DNA of 20,121 bases from an uncultured Eubacterium sp. (GCA_900545725.1 URAI01000040.1:1-20121); one strand, 5' to 3'. Positions 1 through 7,805 are shown, counted from the first letter of the stretch. Program-made: numbers and translations. The notes: generated by a model from the sequence alone, not told the origin.

Positions 1-142
1 TCATTTCTGTGCATATGCACTAATTTAATTATAGTAATGATAATTTCCAAATACGTGAATACACCCGGCCGTTTTATCATTGCCATTACAATACAGTTTT
101 AAATATTATCTGATTACATAGTATAATCAAAAATATATAATC
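1..142 (-). other. Untranslated stretch downstream of the T-box terminator, leading to a gene outside the window
   Basis: This AT-rich stretch follows the T-box terminator on the minus strand and would be the last part of the leader before the regulated gene. I see no start codon with a convincing ribosome site. One frame stays open from an ATG at 102 to the edge (28 codons) but lacks a Shine-Dalgarno sequence and resembles no family I know. The regulated gene probably begins beyond base 1. Confidence 0.4.
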
Positions 143-191
143 AAAAAAATCCTTCCGTTCAATGCTATAAAAATAACAAAGAGACGAAAGG
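143..191 (-). terminator. T-box intrinsic terminator
   Basis: On the minus strand CCTTTCGT (184-191) pairs with ACGGAAGG (151-158), including one G-U pair, followed by a run of seven T (143-149). It lies just after the antiterminator core, as expected for the competing terminator of a T-box leader. Confidence 0.8.
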
Positions 192-470
192 TCATATATC
201 CTGCCGCGGTACCACTCTTATTCAGAAATAAATTCCACACTCTTATTCTATAACGGGAATCCCCGCCAAAGTCTACCTATTAATATAATATCAAATCTGT
301 ACAATGTACGATATAATATATCAGCCTGCATTATTAATACTATAATAATCATTTCAACTCTGGAGCTTGCAGACGAGTTCAAAGCCTTACCATACTGCCT
401 CACACCAGCCGGCAGCTCTCTGAAATAATTACAGCCTCTACTACTTCTGTTCATTGCTTTTGCCATATTC
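143..470 (-). promoter_or_regulatory. T-box riboswitch leader, leucine-type (CUC specifier)
   Basis: The T-box core (minus-strand AGAGTGGTACCGCGG, within 203-219) is the conserved antiterminator sequence of tRNA-sensing leaders. Its UGGU bulge pairs with an acceptor end whose discriminator base is A, as in tRNA-Leu. Stem I shows an AGTA motif near 440 and the typical distal loop GCTGGTGTGAG (399-409). The lower helix pairs CAGA with TCTG, and the triplet just before its 3' strand, after GAA, is CTC (375-377), a leucine codon. Known family role: uncharged tRNA stabilises the antiterminator and allows read-through. A leucyl-tRNA synthetase or leucine biosynthesis or uptake gene is therefore the likely target, but it lies outside the window. 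The element is certain; the leucine assignment rests on my manual alignment of the specifier loop. Confidence 0.9.
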
Positions 471-476
471 TTTTTT

Positions 477-505
477 ATTGTATATTTGGATAAAAAATTT
501 GTCAA
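477..505 (-). promoter_or_regulatory. Promoter of the T-box transcript
   Basis: TTGACA (500-505) is separated by exactly 17 bases from TACAAT (477-482), a near-consensus vegetative promoter. The predicted start near 470 is where the T-box leader begins. Directly upstream (510-557) is an imperfect 24-base tandem repeat rich in A and T. Confidence 0.8.
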
Positions 506-624
506 GCAATTTTATTGCGAAAGAATGAAGAAATTTTGTTGCAAAGAAACGAAGAATATTTCACACAGAAGATTATTTTTCACACTAATCATTTATTATA
601 AATTAAATCTATATTATGCAATAT

Positions 625-667
625 AAAAAAGCCGTTGCTTCATAATCTAAATAAAGCAACGGCTTTT
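625..667 (-). terminator. Terminator of tRNA-Leu(AAG)
   Basis: GCCGTTGCTT (631-640) and AAGCAACGGC (654-663) form a perfect 10-bp stem with a 13-base loop. A T run follows on the minus strand (625-630). It ends the tRNA transcript about 11 bases after the mature 3' end and insulates the T-box unit from it. A shorter T run on the other side could let it work in both directions. Confidence 0.8.
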
Positions 668-674
668 AACCCAG

Positions 675-759
675 TGCAGTCGGCGGGACTTGAACCCGCA
701 CGAGCGCAATGCTCACTAGATCCTTAGTCTAGCGCGTATGCCAATTCCGCCACGACTGC
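675..759 (-). tRNA. tRNA-Leu (anticodon AAG)
   Basis: This 85-nt class II tRNA has acceptor strands GCAGTCG and CGACTGC, a D arm with GG, an anticodon stem CTAGA/TCTAG with loop CTAAGGA (anticodon AAG), a long variable arm GAGCATTGCGCTC, a T arm with GTTCAAGT, and discriminator A73. The 3' CCA is not encoded. The long variable arm and A73 fit leucine identity. The unmodified wobble base is A, so it would be expected to be deaminated to inosine (TadA-type enzyme) to read CUU and CUC. It is transcribed alone, with its own promoter and terminator. Confidence 0.95.
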
Positions 760-874
760 GTATGTACTTAATTAACTCTAATACACGTACCTGTCATATC
801 GTATTTAACTTATAACTTATACATCAATCTTAGTTATTAACCTGTACAGCGTTGCACGCTCACAACGCTTGATT

Positions 875-903
875 ATAATACCATTAATATATTCACTTGT
901 CAA
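875..903 (-). promoter_or_regulatory. Promoter of tRNA-Leu(AAG)
   Basis: TTGACA (898-903), a 17-base spacer and TATTAT (875-880) read toward the tRNA. The expected start is near 868, giving an unusually long 5' leader of about 109 bases before the mature tRNA. A perfect 7-bp hairpin (AGCGTTG/CAACGCT, 848-869) sits right at the predicted 5' end of that precursor. The stretch 904-1054 beyond the promoter holds nothing I can identify. Confidence 0.75.
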
Positions 904-1054
904 CACTTTTTTTCACTTTTAAATTATGCCTTTTTACAATATTTTTTATTTGTTAAAATGTCAGTACTTGGGGGCAGGGTATATTTTTCTGACCAAACAT
1001 CCTTATAAACGTAACTCCCATTGTTCCAATCAACATCTTTGCTGATTTCTCTGA

Positions 1055-1603
1055 TTATACTCTCTTATAAATGATTGGATCATCATATCCAAATGTCCTC
1101 TTCCCATTAACTTCCATGCTTTCAGATACTTCTAAATGACTGTCTGAAAATTTTTCCCAAAGTTTAAATATCATAACCGGAGAAAACCTGCTTGTGCTTC
1201 CTCCTTCCCAAACGCCATCCTTTTCGTGATACAGCGCCGGTGTAAACTTTTCAGATTTATTCAATTCACTATAATCAACATTTTTCATGGACTCGTATGA
1301 AAATGTATTTTTATCTTCTCCTTTTGGAATTTCGTAAGATGAAAGCAAAATTCCATTCTCACATTCTTCAATAAGGAAAAGATGTGGGGATGCATGATGT
1401 TTTCCATTAGTTTCATAATAACTTTCTTCAACAACAAACTTACCATTAAAATCTGAGGGAAGATTGTTTATCTTATCATTACAAATGGTATTTACATGTT
1501 CCGCATAAGGATATATCCTGCCTGCTTTACACATCATGTCAAACTGCTCCTTATTATCAAAATGTCCTGTCATCATACCAACAAAATCATCAAGCTTCAT
1601 CAT
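1055..1603 (-). CDS. Hypothetical protein, possibly a distant CpcT/CpeT-like fold
   Basis: This is a 182-residue soluble acidic protein with no signal peptide or membrane segment. The start ATG has AGAGGG six bases upstream, and a second ATG follows at once. I do not recognise the family with confidence. Three features recall the CpcT/CpeT (phycobilin lyase-like) fold: an N-terminal TGHFDNKEQ segment (residues 13-21), a central VVEESYY strand pair followed by PHLFL, and a C-terminal FGYDDPIIYKR ending. Members of that fold also occur outside phototrophs with unknown roles, and no bilin-related gene is nearby. It lies downstream of the PocR receptor gene across a 122-base gap containing a hairpin, so co-transcription is possible but not shown. 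No clear terminator follows it. Confidence 0.55.
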   Translation of the reverse strand: MMKLDDFVGMMTGHFDNKEQFDMMCKAGRIYPYAEHVNTICNDKINNLPSDFNGKFVVEESYYETNGKHHASPHLFLIEECENGILLSSYEIPKGEDKNTFSYESMKNVDYSELNKSEKFTPALYHEKDGVWEGGSTSRFSPVMIFKLWEKFSDSHLEVSESMEVNGKRTFGYDDPIIYKRV

Positions 1604-1679
1604 ATTAACCCTCTTTTCTGAGCAGCCTTGTTACAAATAGACAAAAAAATTCCGCACAGGCGTTTTTCTTCTGCCATCA

Positions 1680-1714
1680 ATGGCTGTTTGTTCTGCTCTG
1701 ACACAAACAGCCAT
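1680..1714 (-). terminator. 12-bp hairpin after the PocR receptor gene
   Basis: ATGGCTGTTTGT (1680-1691) and ACAAACAGCCAT (1703-1714) pair perfectly around an 11-base loop, 11 bases past the stop of the PocR gene. There is no T run on the minus-strand exit side; one lies before the stem instead. It may be an inefficient or factor-dependent terminator, or an mRNA 3' stabiliser. Confidence 0.45.
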
Positions 1715-1725
1715 GTTATAAAAAA

Positions 1726-2499
1726 TCACTGATTAAGCTCATGTATTGTACTGCTTAACTGTTCAAGTCTTGTCTTGATATTCTTACTTACTGATGTCAT
1801 ATTATCCGCTAACTTCTGTACCTCTGAAGCAACCACAGCAAAGCCTCTTCCGGCATCTCCTGCCCTTGCTGCCTCTATTGACGCGTTAAGTGAAAGTATT
1901 CTCTGCTTATTACTAAAGCCTTCAATCTGTCTTGTACACTCATCAGCTCCATCAATCTGTTCTGCCGCCTCTGCAATTCCTGCTTTTAATTTAGATAATA
2001 AAGCTTCATTAGCCTTCTCAATATAACTTGAACGCACAAACATATTAATAACATCTCCAAGGAGCACTGCTGATGCCTCTATCTCATCCTTAGTTCTTAC
2101 ATTAACCTTCTTTAATGCTTCAATATATGCATCTTCGTTAATTCCAAGCTCTCTTGCCGTGCTTCTGAACTTCTCCTCATCAGGATTTTCAGGAAGCACC
2201 TGTCCACCAATTATACTTCCAAGAACTGTTCCATCAGATAATGTAATAGGAATACCAAAATCCATAAGTCCTGCATGACAATGATATACACCTTTTCCCT
2301 CTCTGTCACACTTTTCACATCTTTGTCTGCCTTCCGGACATCCTCTTGTATACTTAATACAAAAATCCGTAAAATTATAACACTCCGATATATACTTACC
2401 ATCCGCTCCCACTGCAACTGTTGCAAGCCCTGTACTCTTTGCCCAATTATTCATAATACTTTCAAACTTTTCCATATCGCAAAATTCTTCAATTCTCAT
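1726..2499 (-). CDS. Cytosolic PocR-domain sensor with a short methyl-accepting chemotaxis tip
   Basis: Residues about 5-160 form a PocR ligand-binding domain with the cysteine set C47, C54, C61, C64 and C74 and the typical CHAGL-D-GIPI segment. A short helical linker leads to a chemoreceptor hairpin tip (about 199-230: LSLNASIEAARAGDAGRGF, then AVVASEVQKLAD). Known of the families: PocR domains sense small molecules such as diols, and the tip contacts CheA and CheW. There is no membrane segment, so it is cytosolic. The helical arms are only about 30-40 residues each, far shorter than in ordinary receptors. The start at 2499 is chosen because TGGAG lies 6 bases upstream; the frame runs open to an ATG at 2583, but that 28-residue extension is hydrophobic and has no ribosome site. 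No other chemotaxis gene is in the window. Confidence 0.85.
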   Translation of the reverse strand: MRIEEFCDMEKFESIMNNWAKSTGLATVAVGADGKYISECYNFTDFCIKYTRGCPEGRQRCEKCDREGKGVYHCHAGLMDFGIPITLSDGTVLGSIIGGQVLPENPDEEKFRSTARELGINEDAYIEALKKVNVRTKDEIEASAVLLGDVINMFVRSSYIEKANEALLSKLKAGIAEAAEQIDGADECTRQIEGFSNKQRILSLNASIEAARAGDAGRGFAVVASEVQKLADNMTSVSKNIKTRLEQLSSTIHELNQ

Positions 2500-2837
2500 A
2501 ATGCACTCCAATCCAGAATGTCCGTGTATTAAAATAATTATAAATATGTCTCTCATTACTTGTACAACCGGTAAATCGTTCACATATCGAATGAACTATA
2601 TATATTCTGCCATGTTCTATATGTCACTCCGGCTTAGCACCCGACGCAAATCAAAAATGTACAAAAATTATAATGATATATTAAACATTTTCCTACACAT
2701 CCGATTCTTTTCAATATTATTCCTTTTTATTGTTAATATTATAACATGGTCAATATAAAAATTCTACTTTTTATTACACTTTTTTAACAAAGTTCTCATA
2801 ATTTTCAAACAATTCACCCATTATATACAAAATTTAA
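2500..2837. other. AT-rich gap upstream of the PocR gene
   Basis: This holds the presumed promoter of the PocR gene, but I cannot settle on one. TTGACC near 2750 lacks a good -10 at the right distance, and TATAAT near 2670 has a poor -35. Short frames here show no coding character. Confidence 0.3.
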
Positions 2838-2920
2838 AAAGCTCCAATATTCACATATTCTATTCCAATACTATAAATCAGGATATAGTTTTTTGAATAT
2901 AAATGTAATATTGAAGCTTT
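2836..2920 (-). terminator. Probable terminator of the bce operon
   Basis: The 14-base arms at 2838-2851 and 2907-2920 pair almost fully (one G-U type mismatch) and are followed on the minus strand by five T. The loop is long, about 55 bases, and can itself fold. Placed 24 bases after the permease stop. Confidence 0.5.
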
Positions 2921-2943
2921 ATATAAGCCATTAAAACAGTTAT

Positions 2944-4962
2944 TTATTTTCCATTTACAATATTATAATACGACCTTGCAGTTATGACAAAAACTAAAGC
3001 ATATACTATGCAAAACATCAATACTGTTAATATCGTACACCATATAAAAAGTGATGTACTGCTTCCAAGCGATAATATAAGAAGCAGCTTTTTTATAATT
3101 CTAAAAGCCACTGCCACATGAATTACAGCTACAACAATTGGTATAAAAAATACCATGAGAATCTGGGTTTTTATGGTTTTTCTTACCTCTTCATGGCTCA
3201 TTCCGACCTTCATCATTATCTCAAAACGCCTGCGGTCCTCATAGCCCTCCGATATCTGCTTATAGTATATTATAAGAACTGTTGCAATAATAAACAATGC
3301 TCCGACATAACAGCCTAAAAACAATAAGCCGCCATACATCTGTGTTAATTCCTCTGATATGTCATATCTGTTATTACACATAATATAACAATCTTCATCA
3401 TCTTCTGAAACAGCCATATATTCGATATCATGGCTTAATTTTTTGCTATCCTCAACTGATAAGTCTGTATCAAAGAATATATTATAGTCAATTCCACTTC
3501 TTACATTAGAATCTCCATAAATAGTATTTCTGATTTTATTTACCTCGTTCATATCCTTAACAACAAGTATATAACTTTTCACTATTGAAACAATTTCACC
3601 TGATAAATACTTGCTGTCTTTTATAACTTCACTGACATTGTAATTTAAGTATTCCTCATTTTTATTTATTGTAAATTCCTTATTACCATCAACTTCTTCC
3701 TTTGTAACAAGAATTACACTGTCAGAAGAATCTATAGAATATTCTTTACCTGTCATATTATTGAAATCAGAAACTTCCACAACCGTACACATTGAAGCAT
3801 TTTCATCACCAGACAGATATGTTCCTGCCCCTGCTGTAACAAATGTATTTTGTTCATCTATTCTGCCAATAAGAGCCATATCTTTGTATTCAAGGCTTTT
3901 CTTTATATCTGCCCCATACCTGTCTACATATTCCTGTATCTTTTCTCTTACTTTATCAAATGAGTCATCCTGTACTGCTTTAACAACAATATTCTGTTCA
4001 TATGGATATGCTGTATCAAGCGAATCTTTCATTCCTGCATACAGTGATACTGTTGTTGCCACTGCAACAAGAACAACTGTTGATAAAACACATATATTGG
4101 CAAGACCTACCGCATTCTGCTTCATTCTGTACAACATACCTGATATGCCTGTAAAATGTCCTGTTTTATAATAGAATTTTTTATTTTTCTTTAAAAGCTT
4201 TATAAATGCTATGCTTCCTGCCATAAATAGCAGATATGTTCCGATTACAACAAACAAAGCTGCTATAAAGAAAAATGATACAGCCTTTAGAACATTTTCA
4301 ACAGTAAGTGCAAAGTAATAACCGCCTCCAAGACACACAATTCCAAGAATTGTCATGATAAGCTTAGTCTTAGGCTCTTTTTCACCTATTTCATCACTGT
4401 GAAGAAGCTCAATTGGCTTAGACATCTGCACCTTTGTGAAATTATAAACAAATGTTGCTATAAATATACACGTAAAGAATATGATTGTAACCGTTACCGC
4501 ATTACCTGAAATCAAAAACTTTGGAATATTATCTGCCTTAATAAGCTTCATAAGCACAAGAAACATAAGTCTACCAAACACTATACCTGTAACTATGCCT
4601 GCTGATAATGCAATAAATGCTATATACAGATTCTCATAAAACATAATATATGAAATATGTTTCTTTTCCATACCAAGAATATTATAAAGTCCTATCTCCT
4701 TCTTTCTTCTTTTCATCAGAAAGCTGTTAGTATAAAATAAGAATACTCCTGAAAATATAAATGAAACCACAAGTGCAACCTGAAGAAGCATTACTACACT
4801 GCTGCCGCCCTTCATGGCAGCAACATTTTTATTAGTAACCAGCACAATATTCATAAAAAACATCATTACAGTAAGCACCGCTGTTATAATATATGGAATA
4901 TATAATTTGCTGTTTTTCTTTATATTTGATACAGCCATTTTAGGAAAAAATGATTTATTCAA
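2944..4962 (-). CDS. bceB: BceB-type ABC transporter permease (FtsX-like)
   Basis: About 672 residues with ten predicted membrane segments. The N-terminus has the signature FPKMAVSNIKKNSKLYIPYI, followed by seven segments, then a roughly 200-residue extracellular domain (about 325-530), then three more segments. This layout is diagnostic of BceB-family permeases, which with the ATPase remove peptide antibiotics such as bacitracin or lantibiotics from lipid II-cycle intermediates and signal flux to the partner kinase. I place the start at a TTG at 4962, which overlaps the ATPase stop region and has AGGGGGTGA seven bases upstream. A TTG further up (4983) would add seven residues, and the first ATG (4938) has no ribosome site. 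The overlap implies translational coupling. Which peptide it handles cannot be read from the sequence. Confidence 0.9.
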   Translation of the reverse strand: MNKSFFPKMAVSNIKKNSKLYIPYIITAVLTVMMFFMNIVLVTNKNVAAMKGGSSVVMLLQVALVVSFIFSGVFLFYTNSFLMKRRKKEIGLYNILGMEKKHISYIMFYENLYIAFIALSAGIVTGIVFGRLMFLVLMKLIKADNIPKFLISGNAVTVTIIFFTCIFIATFVYNFTKVQMSKPIELLHSDEIGEKEPKTKLIMTILGIVCLGGGYYFALTVENVLKAVSFFFIAALFVVIGTYLLFMAGSIAFIKLLKKNKKFYYKTGHFTGISGMLYRMKQNAVGLANICVLSTVVLVAVATTVSLYAGMKDSLDTAYPYEQNIVVKAVQDDSFDKVREKIQEYVDRYGADIKKSLEYKDMALIGRIDEQNTFVTAGAGTYLSGDENASMCTVVEVSDFNNMTGKEYSIDSSDSVILVTKEEVDGNKEFTINKNEEYLNYNVSEVIKDSKYLSGEIVSIVKSYILVVKDMNEVNKIRNTIYGDSNVRSGIDYNIFFDTDLSVEDSKKLSHDIEYMAVSEDDEDCYIMCNNRYDISEELTQMYGGLLFLGCYVGALFIIATVLIIYYKQISEGYEDRRRFEIMMKVGMSHEEVRKTIKTQILMVFFIPIVVAVIHVAVAFRIIKKLLLILSLGSSTSLFIWCTILTVLMFCIVYALVFVITARSYYNIVNGK

Positions 4963-5722
4963 GCCCCTCACCCCCTGTTGCAATCGCTGTAAGCGTATCT
5001 GATATTTTTGTATACATCATATCATCTGTCATATTTGCTTTATATATCTGATGGAATACAACTCCATCCTTGATAAACAGAACTCTGTTTGCCCTGCTTG
5101 CCGCCTTTGTACTATGTGTTACCATAAGTATTGTCTGACCATCATGGTTGATATCATTAAAAAGGTCAAGAAGCTGTTCAGATGACCTGGAGTCAAGTGC
5201 GCCTGTCGGCTCATCTGCAAGGATTATCTGTGGCTGTGTAATTAATGCTCTTGCCACCGCCGCCCTTTGCTTTTGTCCTCCTGATACCTCATAAGGATAT
5301 TTATCCAGAAGCTGTGTTATACCAAGCTTTGCTGCAAGCGGCTTTAAGCGTTCTTCCATCTCATTATATTTCTTTCCGGCAAGCACAAGCGGAAGGAATA
5401 TATTATCTCTTATTGAAAATGTATCCAGAAGATTAAAATCCTGAAATACGAATCCCAGGTTATCTCTTCTAAATGCTGATAACTCTTTATCCTTAATCTG
5501 TACCGTATTCTTTCCGTTTAATAAAATCTCCCCATTAGTCGGTCTGTCTAGTGATGCTAAGATATTAAGCAGAGTCGTCTTACCTGAACCCGACTCACCC
5601 ATTATTGCTACATATTCTCCCTTTTCGACACCAAAATTAACATCCGTCAATGCCTGTACCTGATTAGAACCAAATCTCGTTGTATATACCTTTTTTAAAT
5701 TTCTGACCTCTAATAATGCCAT
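4955..5722 (-). CDS. bceA: BceA-type ABC transporter ATPase
   Basis: This 255-residue nucleotide-binding subunit has all key motifs: Walker A GESGSGKT (42-49), Q-loop glutamine Q94, signature SGGQKQ (147-152), Walker B ILADE ending at E171, and switch histidine H203. It belongs to the MacB/LolD/BceA-like group that pairs with FtsX-fold permeases and would power the adjacent BceB. The frame is open to an ATG at 5764, but MALLEVRNLKKVY at 5722 is the usual family N-terminus and has AAAGG upstream, whereas the upper ATG has no ribosome site. A separate promoter with a candidate BceR operator lies in the 232 bases between the kinase stop and this start. Confidence 0.95.
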   Translation of the reverse strand: MALLEVRNLKKVYTTRFGSNQVQALTDVNFGVEKGEYVAIMGESGSGKTTLLNILASLDRPTNGEILLNGKNTVQIKDKELSAFRRDNLGFVFQDFNLLDTFSIRDNIFLPLVLAGKKYNEMEERLKPLAAKLGITQLLDKYPYEVSGGQKQRAAVARALITQPQIILADEPTGALDSRSSEQLLDLFNDINHDGQTILMVTHSTKAASRANRVLFIKDGVVFHQIYKANMTDDMMYTKISDTLTAIATGGEGLE

Positions 5723-5812
5723 TTTGCACCAGCCTTTCTTTATAACAGTAATCTTATTTTTCATTCAGTGGTATAAACATATTGACAATTCCCACTGCTC
5801 TTTACAGATAAC

Positions 5813-5818
5813 AGTATA
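5813..5818 (-). promoter_or_regulatory. Candidate -10 of a separate bceAB promoter
   Basis: TATACT on the minus strand lies about 90 bases before the ATPase start. At 17 bases upstream only a poor -35 (TGGCTT) is found, as often seen in promoters that need an activator. The palindromes upstream would fit a response-regulator site. Confidence 0.4.
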
Positions 5819-5844
5819 TAAAAAAATGAAATGCCAAGCCATTG

Positions 5845-5886
5845 ATGTAGCTTACATTTCATTTTCATTTCTTACATTCTTGTAAG
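5845..5886 (-). promoter_or_regulatory. Candidate BceR operator: two palindromes
   Basis: CTTACA-TTCT-TGTAAG (5871-5886) is a perfect inverted repeat with a 4-base centre. It agrees with the TnACA-N4-TGTnA pattern I recall for BceR-type regulators. A second element, ATGTA-GCT-TACAT (5845-5857), lies about 14 bases further down. They sit about 50 and 30 bases upstream of the candidate -10, between kinase and ATPase. Binding by the adjacent regulator is inferred. Confidence 0.5.
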
Positions 5887-5954
5887 GTTGATAATGTGGA
5901 AATAAACTCGATTGCTTATTTTATCACACAGCTATTTGTTTATGAGCATAAATA

Positions 5955-7040
5955 TTACTCATGTTTTGTATACAACTGGGTCATACTAATAACTGCCCTT
6001 GCACCTGCCTTATATTCTGAATCAAAGGATATCACAAAACCCAGCCTGTCTGCTGCCTTTTTACATAGATACAGCCCTATTCCCGAGGATTTCTTATCAA
6101 GCCGTCCATTATAACCGGTAAAGCCCCTCTCCATAATTCTTGGAATATCCTCAGGACTTATGCCTATTCCTGTATCTTCTATAATAAGCTGTATAGTATT
6201 ATCATTTTTTAAGAACTTACCGAAATTCCCATCACCATTACCATTTTCTTCCAAATCACTATTTTTATGTATTGTATACACCCTTACACTTCCACCATCG
6301 TTATTGTATTTTATTGCATTAGATATAAGCTGTTCTATTATAAATCCCAGCCACTTTGCATCAGTACATATGGTATCATTAATTTCTTCCAGATGTAATG
6401 AAATATGCCTGCCTATAAATTGCGGTGCAAATCTTTTAACTGATTTTTTAATAACTGTATCAAGTCTGCACTCCTTAAATTCATAGTCAGAGGAAATATC
6501 CTCAAGTCTCAGATAATTCATTACCGCATCAGTATAAAATTCAATCTTAAACATCTCCTGATTAATCTTTGAAAGCTTTTCTGACCGGTTATTGGTATTT
6601 TCCTCATCTTCACGCATAGACTGCAGCATCAGCTTAACAGCCGCAATAGGTGTCTTAATCTGATGTGCCCAGCATGCATAATAATCTTTAAGATTTTTCC
6701 CCGATATCAAAGCTGCATCGAATTGTCTTTTCTTCTGCTCCAGAAGCTCCTTTATAATTCTTCCATACATGCTCTCAATCACATTTTCTTTCTGCGGAAG
6801 GTTTAGTGACTGCATATCCTTTATCTTAAGATTTTCTTCTAATGTCTTATATTTTCTAACAAATCTACAATAATCATAAATCATATATGTAACATATATA
6901 ACCCCATATAACTCCATCGCAAATATAAATGCGTTATAATATGGAAGATTATACAGCCATATCACAAGAAAGAATACTACATACATTGATATAAGCTGAA
7001 TTATGCTTTCTTTTTTATATTTTAAATACAACATTATCAT
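5955..7040 (-). CDS. bceS: BceS-type intramembrane-sensing histidine kinase
   Basis: This 361-residue kinase has two membrane helices (about 14-31 and 36-56) joined by a loop of only a few residues, so it has no outside sensor domain. That is the mark of intramembrane-sensing kinases that read the state of a BceAB transporter. The phosphoacceptor is H126 in CWAHQIKTPIAA; N241 lies in the N-box SNAIKYN, the G1 box is EDTGIGIS (D289), and the G2 box is SSGIGLYL. A glycine- and asparagine-rich insert (about 262-280) precedes the G1 box and looks disordered. The start at 7040 is chosen because TGGGGT lies 7 bases upstream; an ATG seven codons earlier lacks a ribosome site. It lies 93 bases after the regulator gene on the same strand. 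Confidence 0.92.
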   Translation of the reverse strand: MIMLYLKYKKESIIQLISMYVVFFLVIWLYNLPYYNAFIFAMELYGVIYVTYMIYDYCRFVRKYKTLEENLKIKDMQSLNLPQKENVIESMYGRIIKELLEQKKRQFDAALISGKNLKDYYACWAHQIKTPIAAVKLMLQSMREDEENTNNRSEKLSKINQEMFKIEFYTDAVMNYLRLEDISSDYEFKECRLDTVIKKSVKRFAPQFIGRHISLHLEEINDTICTDAKWLGFIIEQLISNAIKYNNDGGSVRVYTIHKNSDLEENGNGDGNFGKFLKNDNTIQLIIEDTGIGISPEDIPRIMERGFTGYNGRLDKKSSGIGLYLCKKAADRLGFVISFDSEYKAGARAVISMTQLYTKHE

Positions 7041-7133
7041 TTTTATAACCCCATTCTGCATGCATTCTATTATTATAATATTATAATAAGGAAATCCCCC
7101 TTATAATAAGTATTATGTTGTTACACAAAGCCG

Positions 7134-7805
7134 TTATATTATAATATATCCCGAACCTTTTTTCGTCTTAATATAATCCTTAAGTCCTGCATTTTCAAGT
7201 TTTTTTCTAAGTCTTGCCACATTGACCGTAAGAGTATTATCATCTATAAAATCATCACTTTCCCACAGCTTCATCATTATAGTATCTCTCGCTACCACCT
7301 TACCTATATTTTCAAGCAGGCATTGTAATATACGATATTCATTTTTAGTAAGCTCCACCATTTCTTCATTATATATAAATGTCTGGTCATTCATATTGAG
7401 TATACATCCGTTATGCTCTATGATATTCGTGCTTTCAGCAAATGAATATGTTCTTCTTAACATTGCCTGCACCTTTGCAATAAGTACATTCATATCAAAC
7501 GGCTTGATTACAAAATCATCACCGCCCATATTGATTGCCATAACAATATTCATATTATCCGACATGGAGGACATAAATATTACCGGCACCTTTGAAATAT
7601 TCCTAATCTGTGCACACCAGTGATACCCATTAAAAAATGGCAGACCTATATCCATAAGCACAAGATGAGGTCCGTATTCGGCAAATATTTTTAGCACATT
7701 ATTAAAATCATCAACTATACGTGCCTCATAACCCCATTTTATAAGCTGTTCCTTTACAGTATCAGCAATAACCCTGTCATCATCAACAATTAAAATCTTA
7801 TACAT
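7134..7805 (-). CDS. bceR: BceR-type response regulator (OmpR family)
   Basis: This 223-residue protein has an N-terminal receiver with acidic pocket D8-D10, phosphoacceptor D52 in LMDIGLP, S79/S80 at the switch position and K101 in IKPF. The C-terminal winged-helix DNA-binding domain (about 130-223) ends in the usual VARLRKKLE...KTKKGSGYIII segment. It is the first gene of the module and the predicted partner of the kinase downstream. Its likely target is the palindrome pair upstream of the ATPase gene. The start ATG follows an AGGATGGGAAA ribosome site. Confidence 0.93.
   Translation of the reverse strand: MYKILIVDDDRVIADTVKEQLIKWGYEARIVDDFNNVLKIFAEYGPHLVLMDIGLPFFNGYHWCAQIRNISKVPVIFMSSMSDNMNIVMAINMGGDDFVIKPFDMNVLIAKVQAMLRRTYSFAESTNIIEHNGCILNMNDQTFIYNEEMVELTKNEYRILQCLLENIGKVVARDTIMMKLWESDDFIDDNTLTVNVARLRKKLENAGLKDYIKTKKGSGYIII

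Noticed and set aside
248..505. An 85-residue open frame on the minus strand
   Set aside because: It lies across the T-box leader and its promoter; the bases are explained by conserved RNA motifs and the protein resembles nothing.
2501..2758. An 85-residue open frame on the plus strand upstream of the PocR gene
   Set aside because: No ribosome site, AT-driven residue use, no family resemblance; looks like chance in a non-coding gap.
3761..4171. A 136-residue open frame opposite the permease gene, and similar long frames opposite gltB
   Set aside because: They mirror strongly coding genes on the other strand and show low-complexity serine- and leucine-rich translations typical of antisense shadows.
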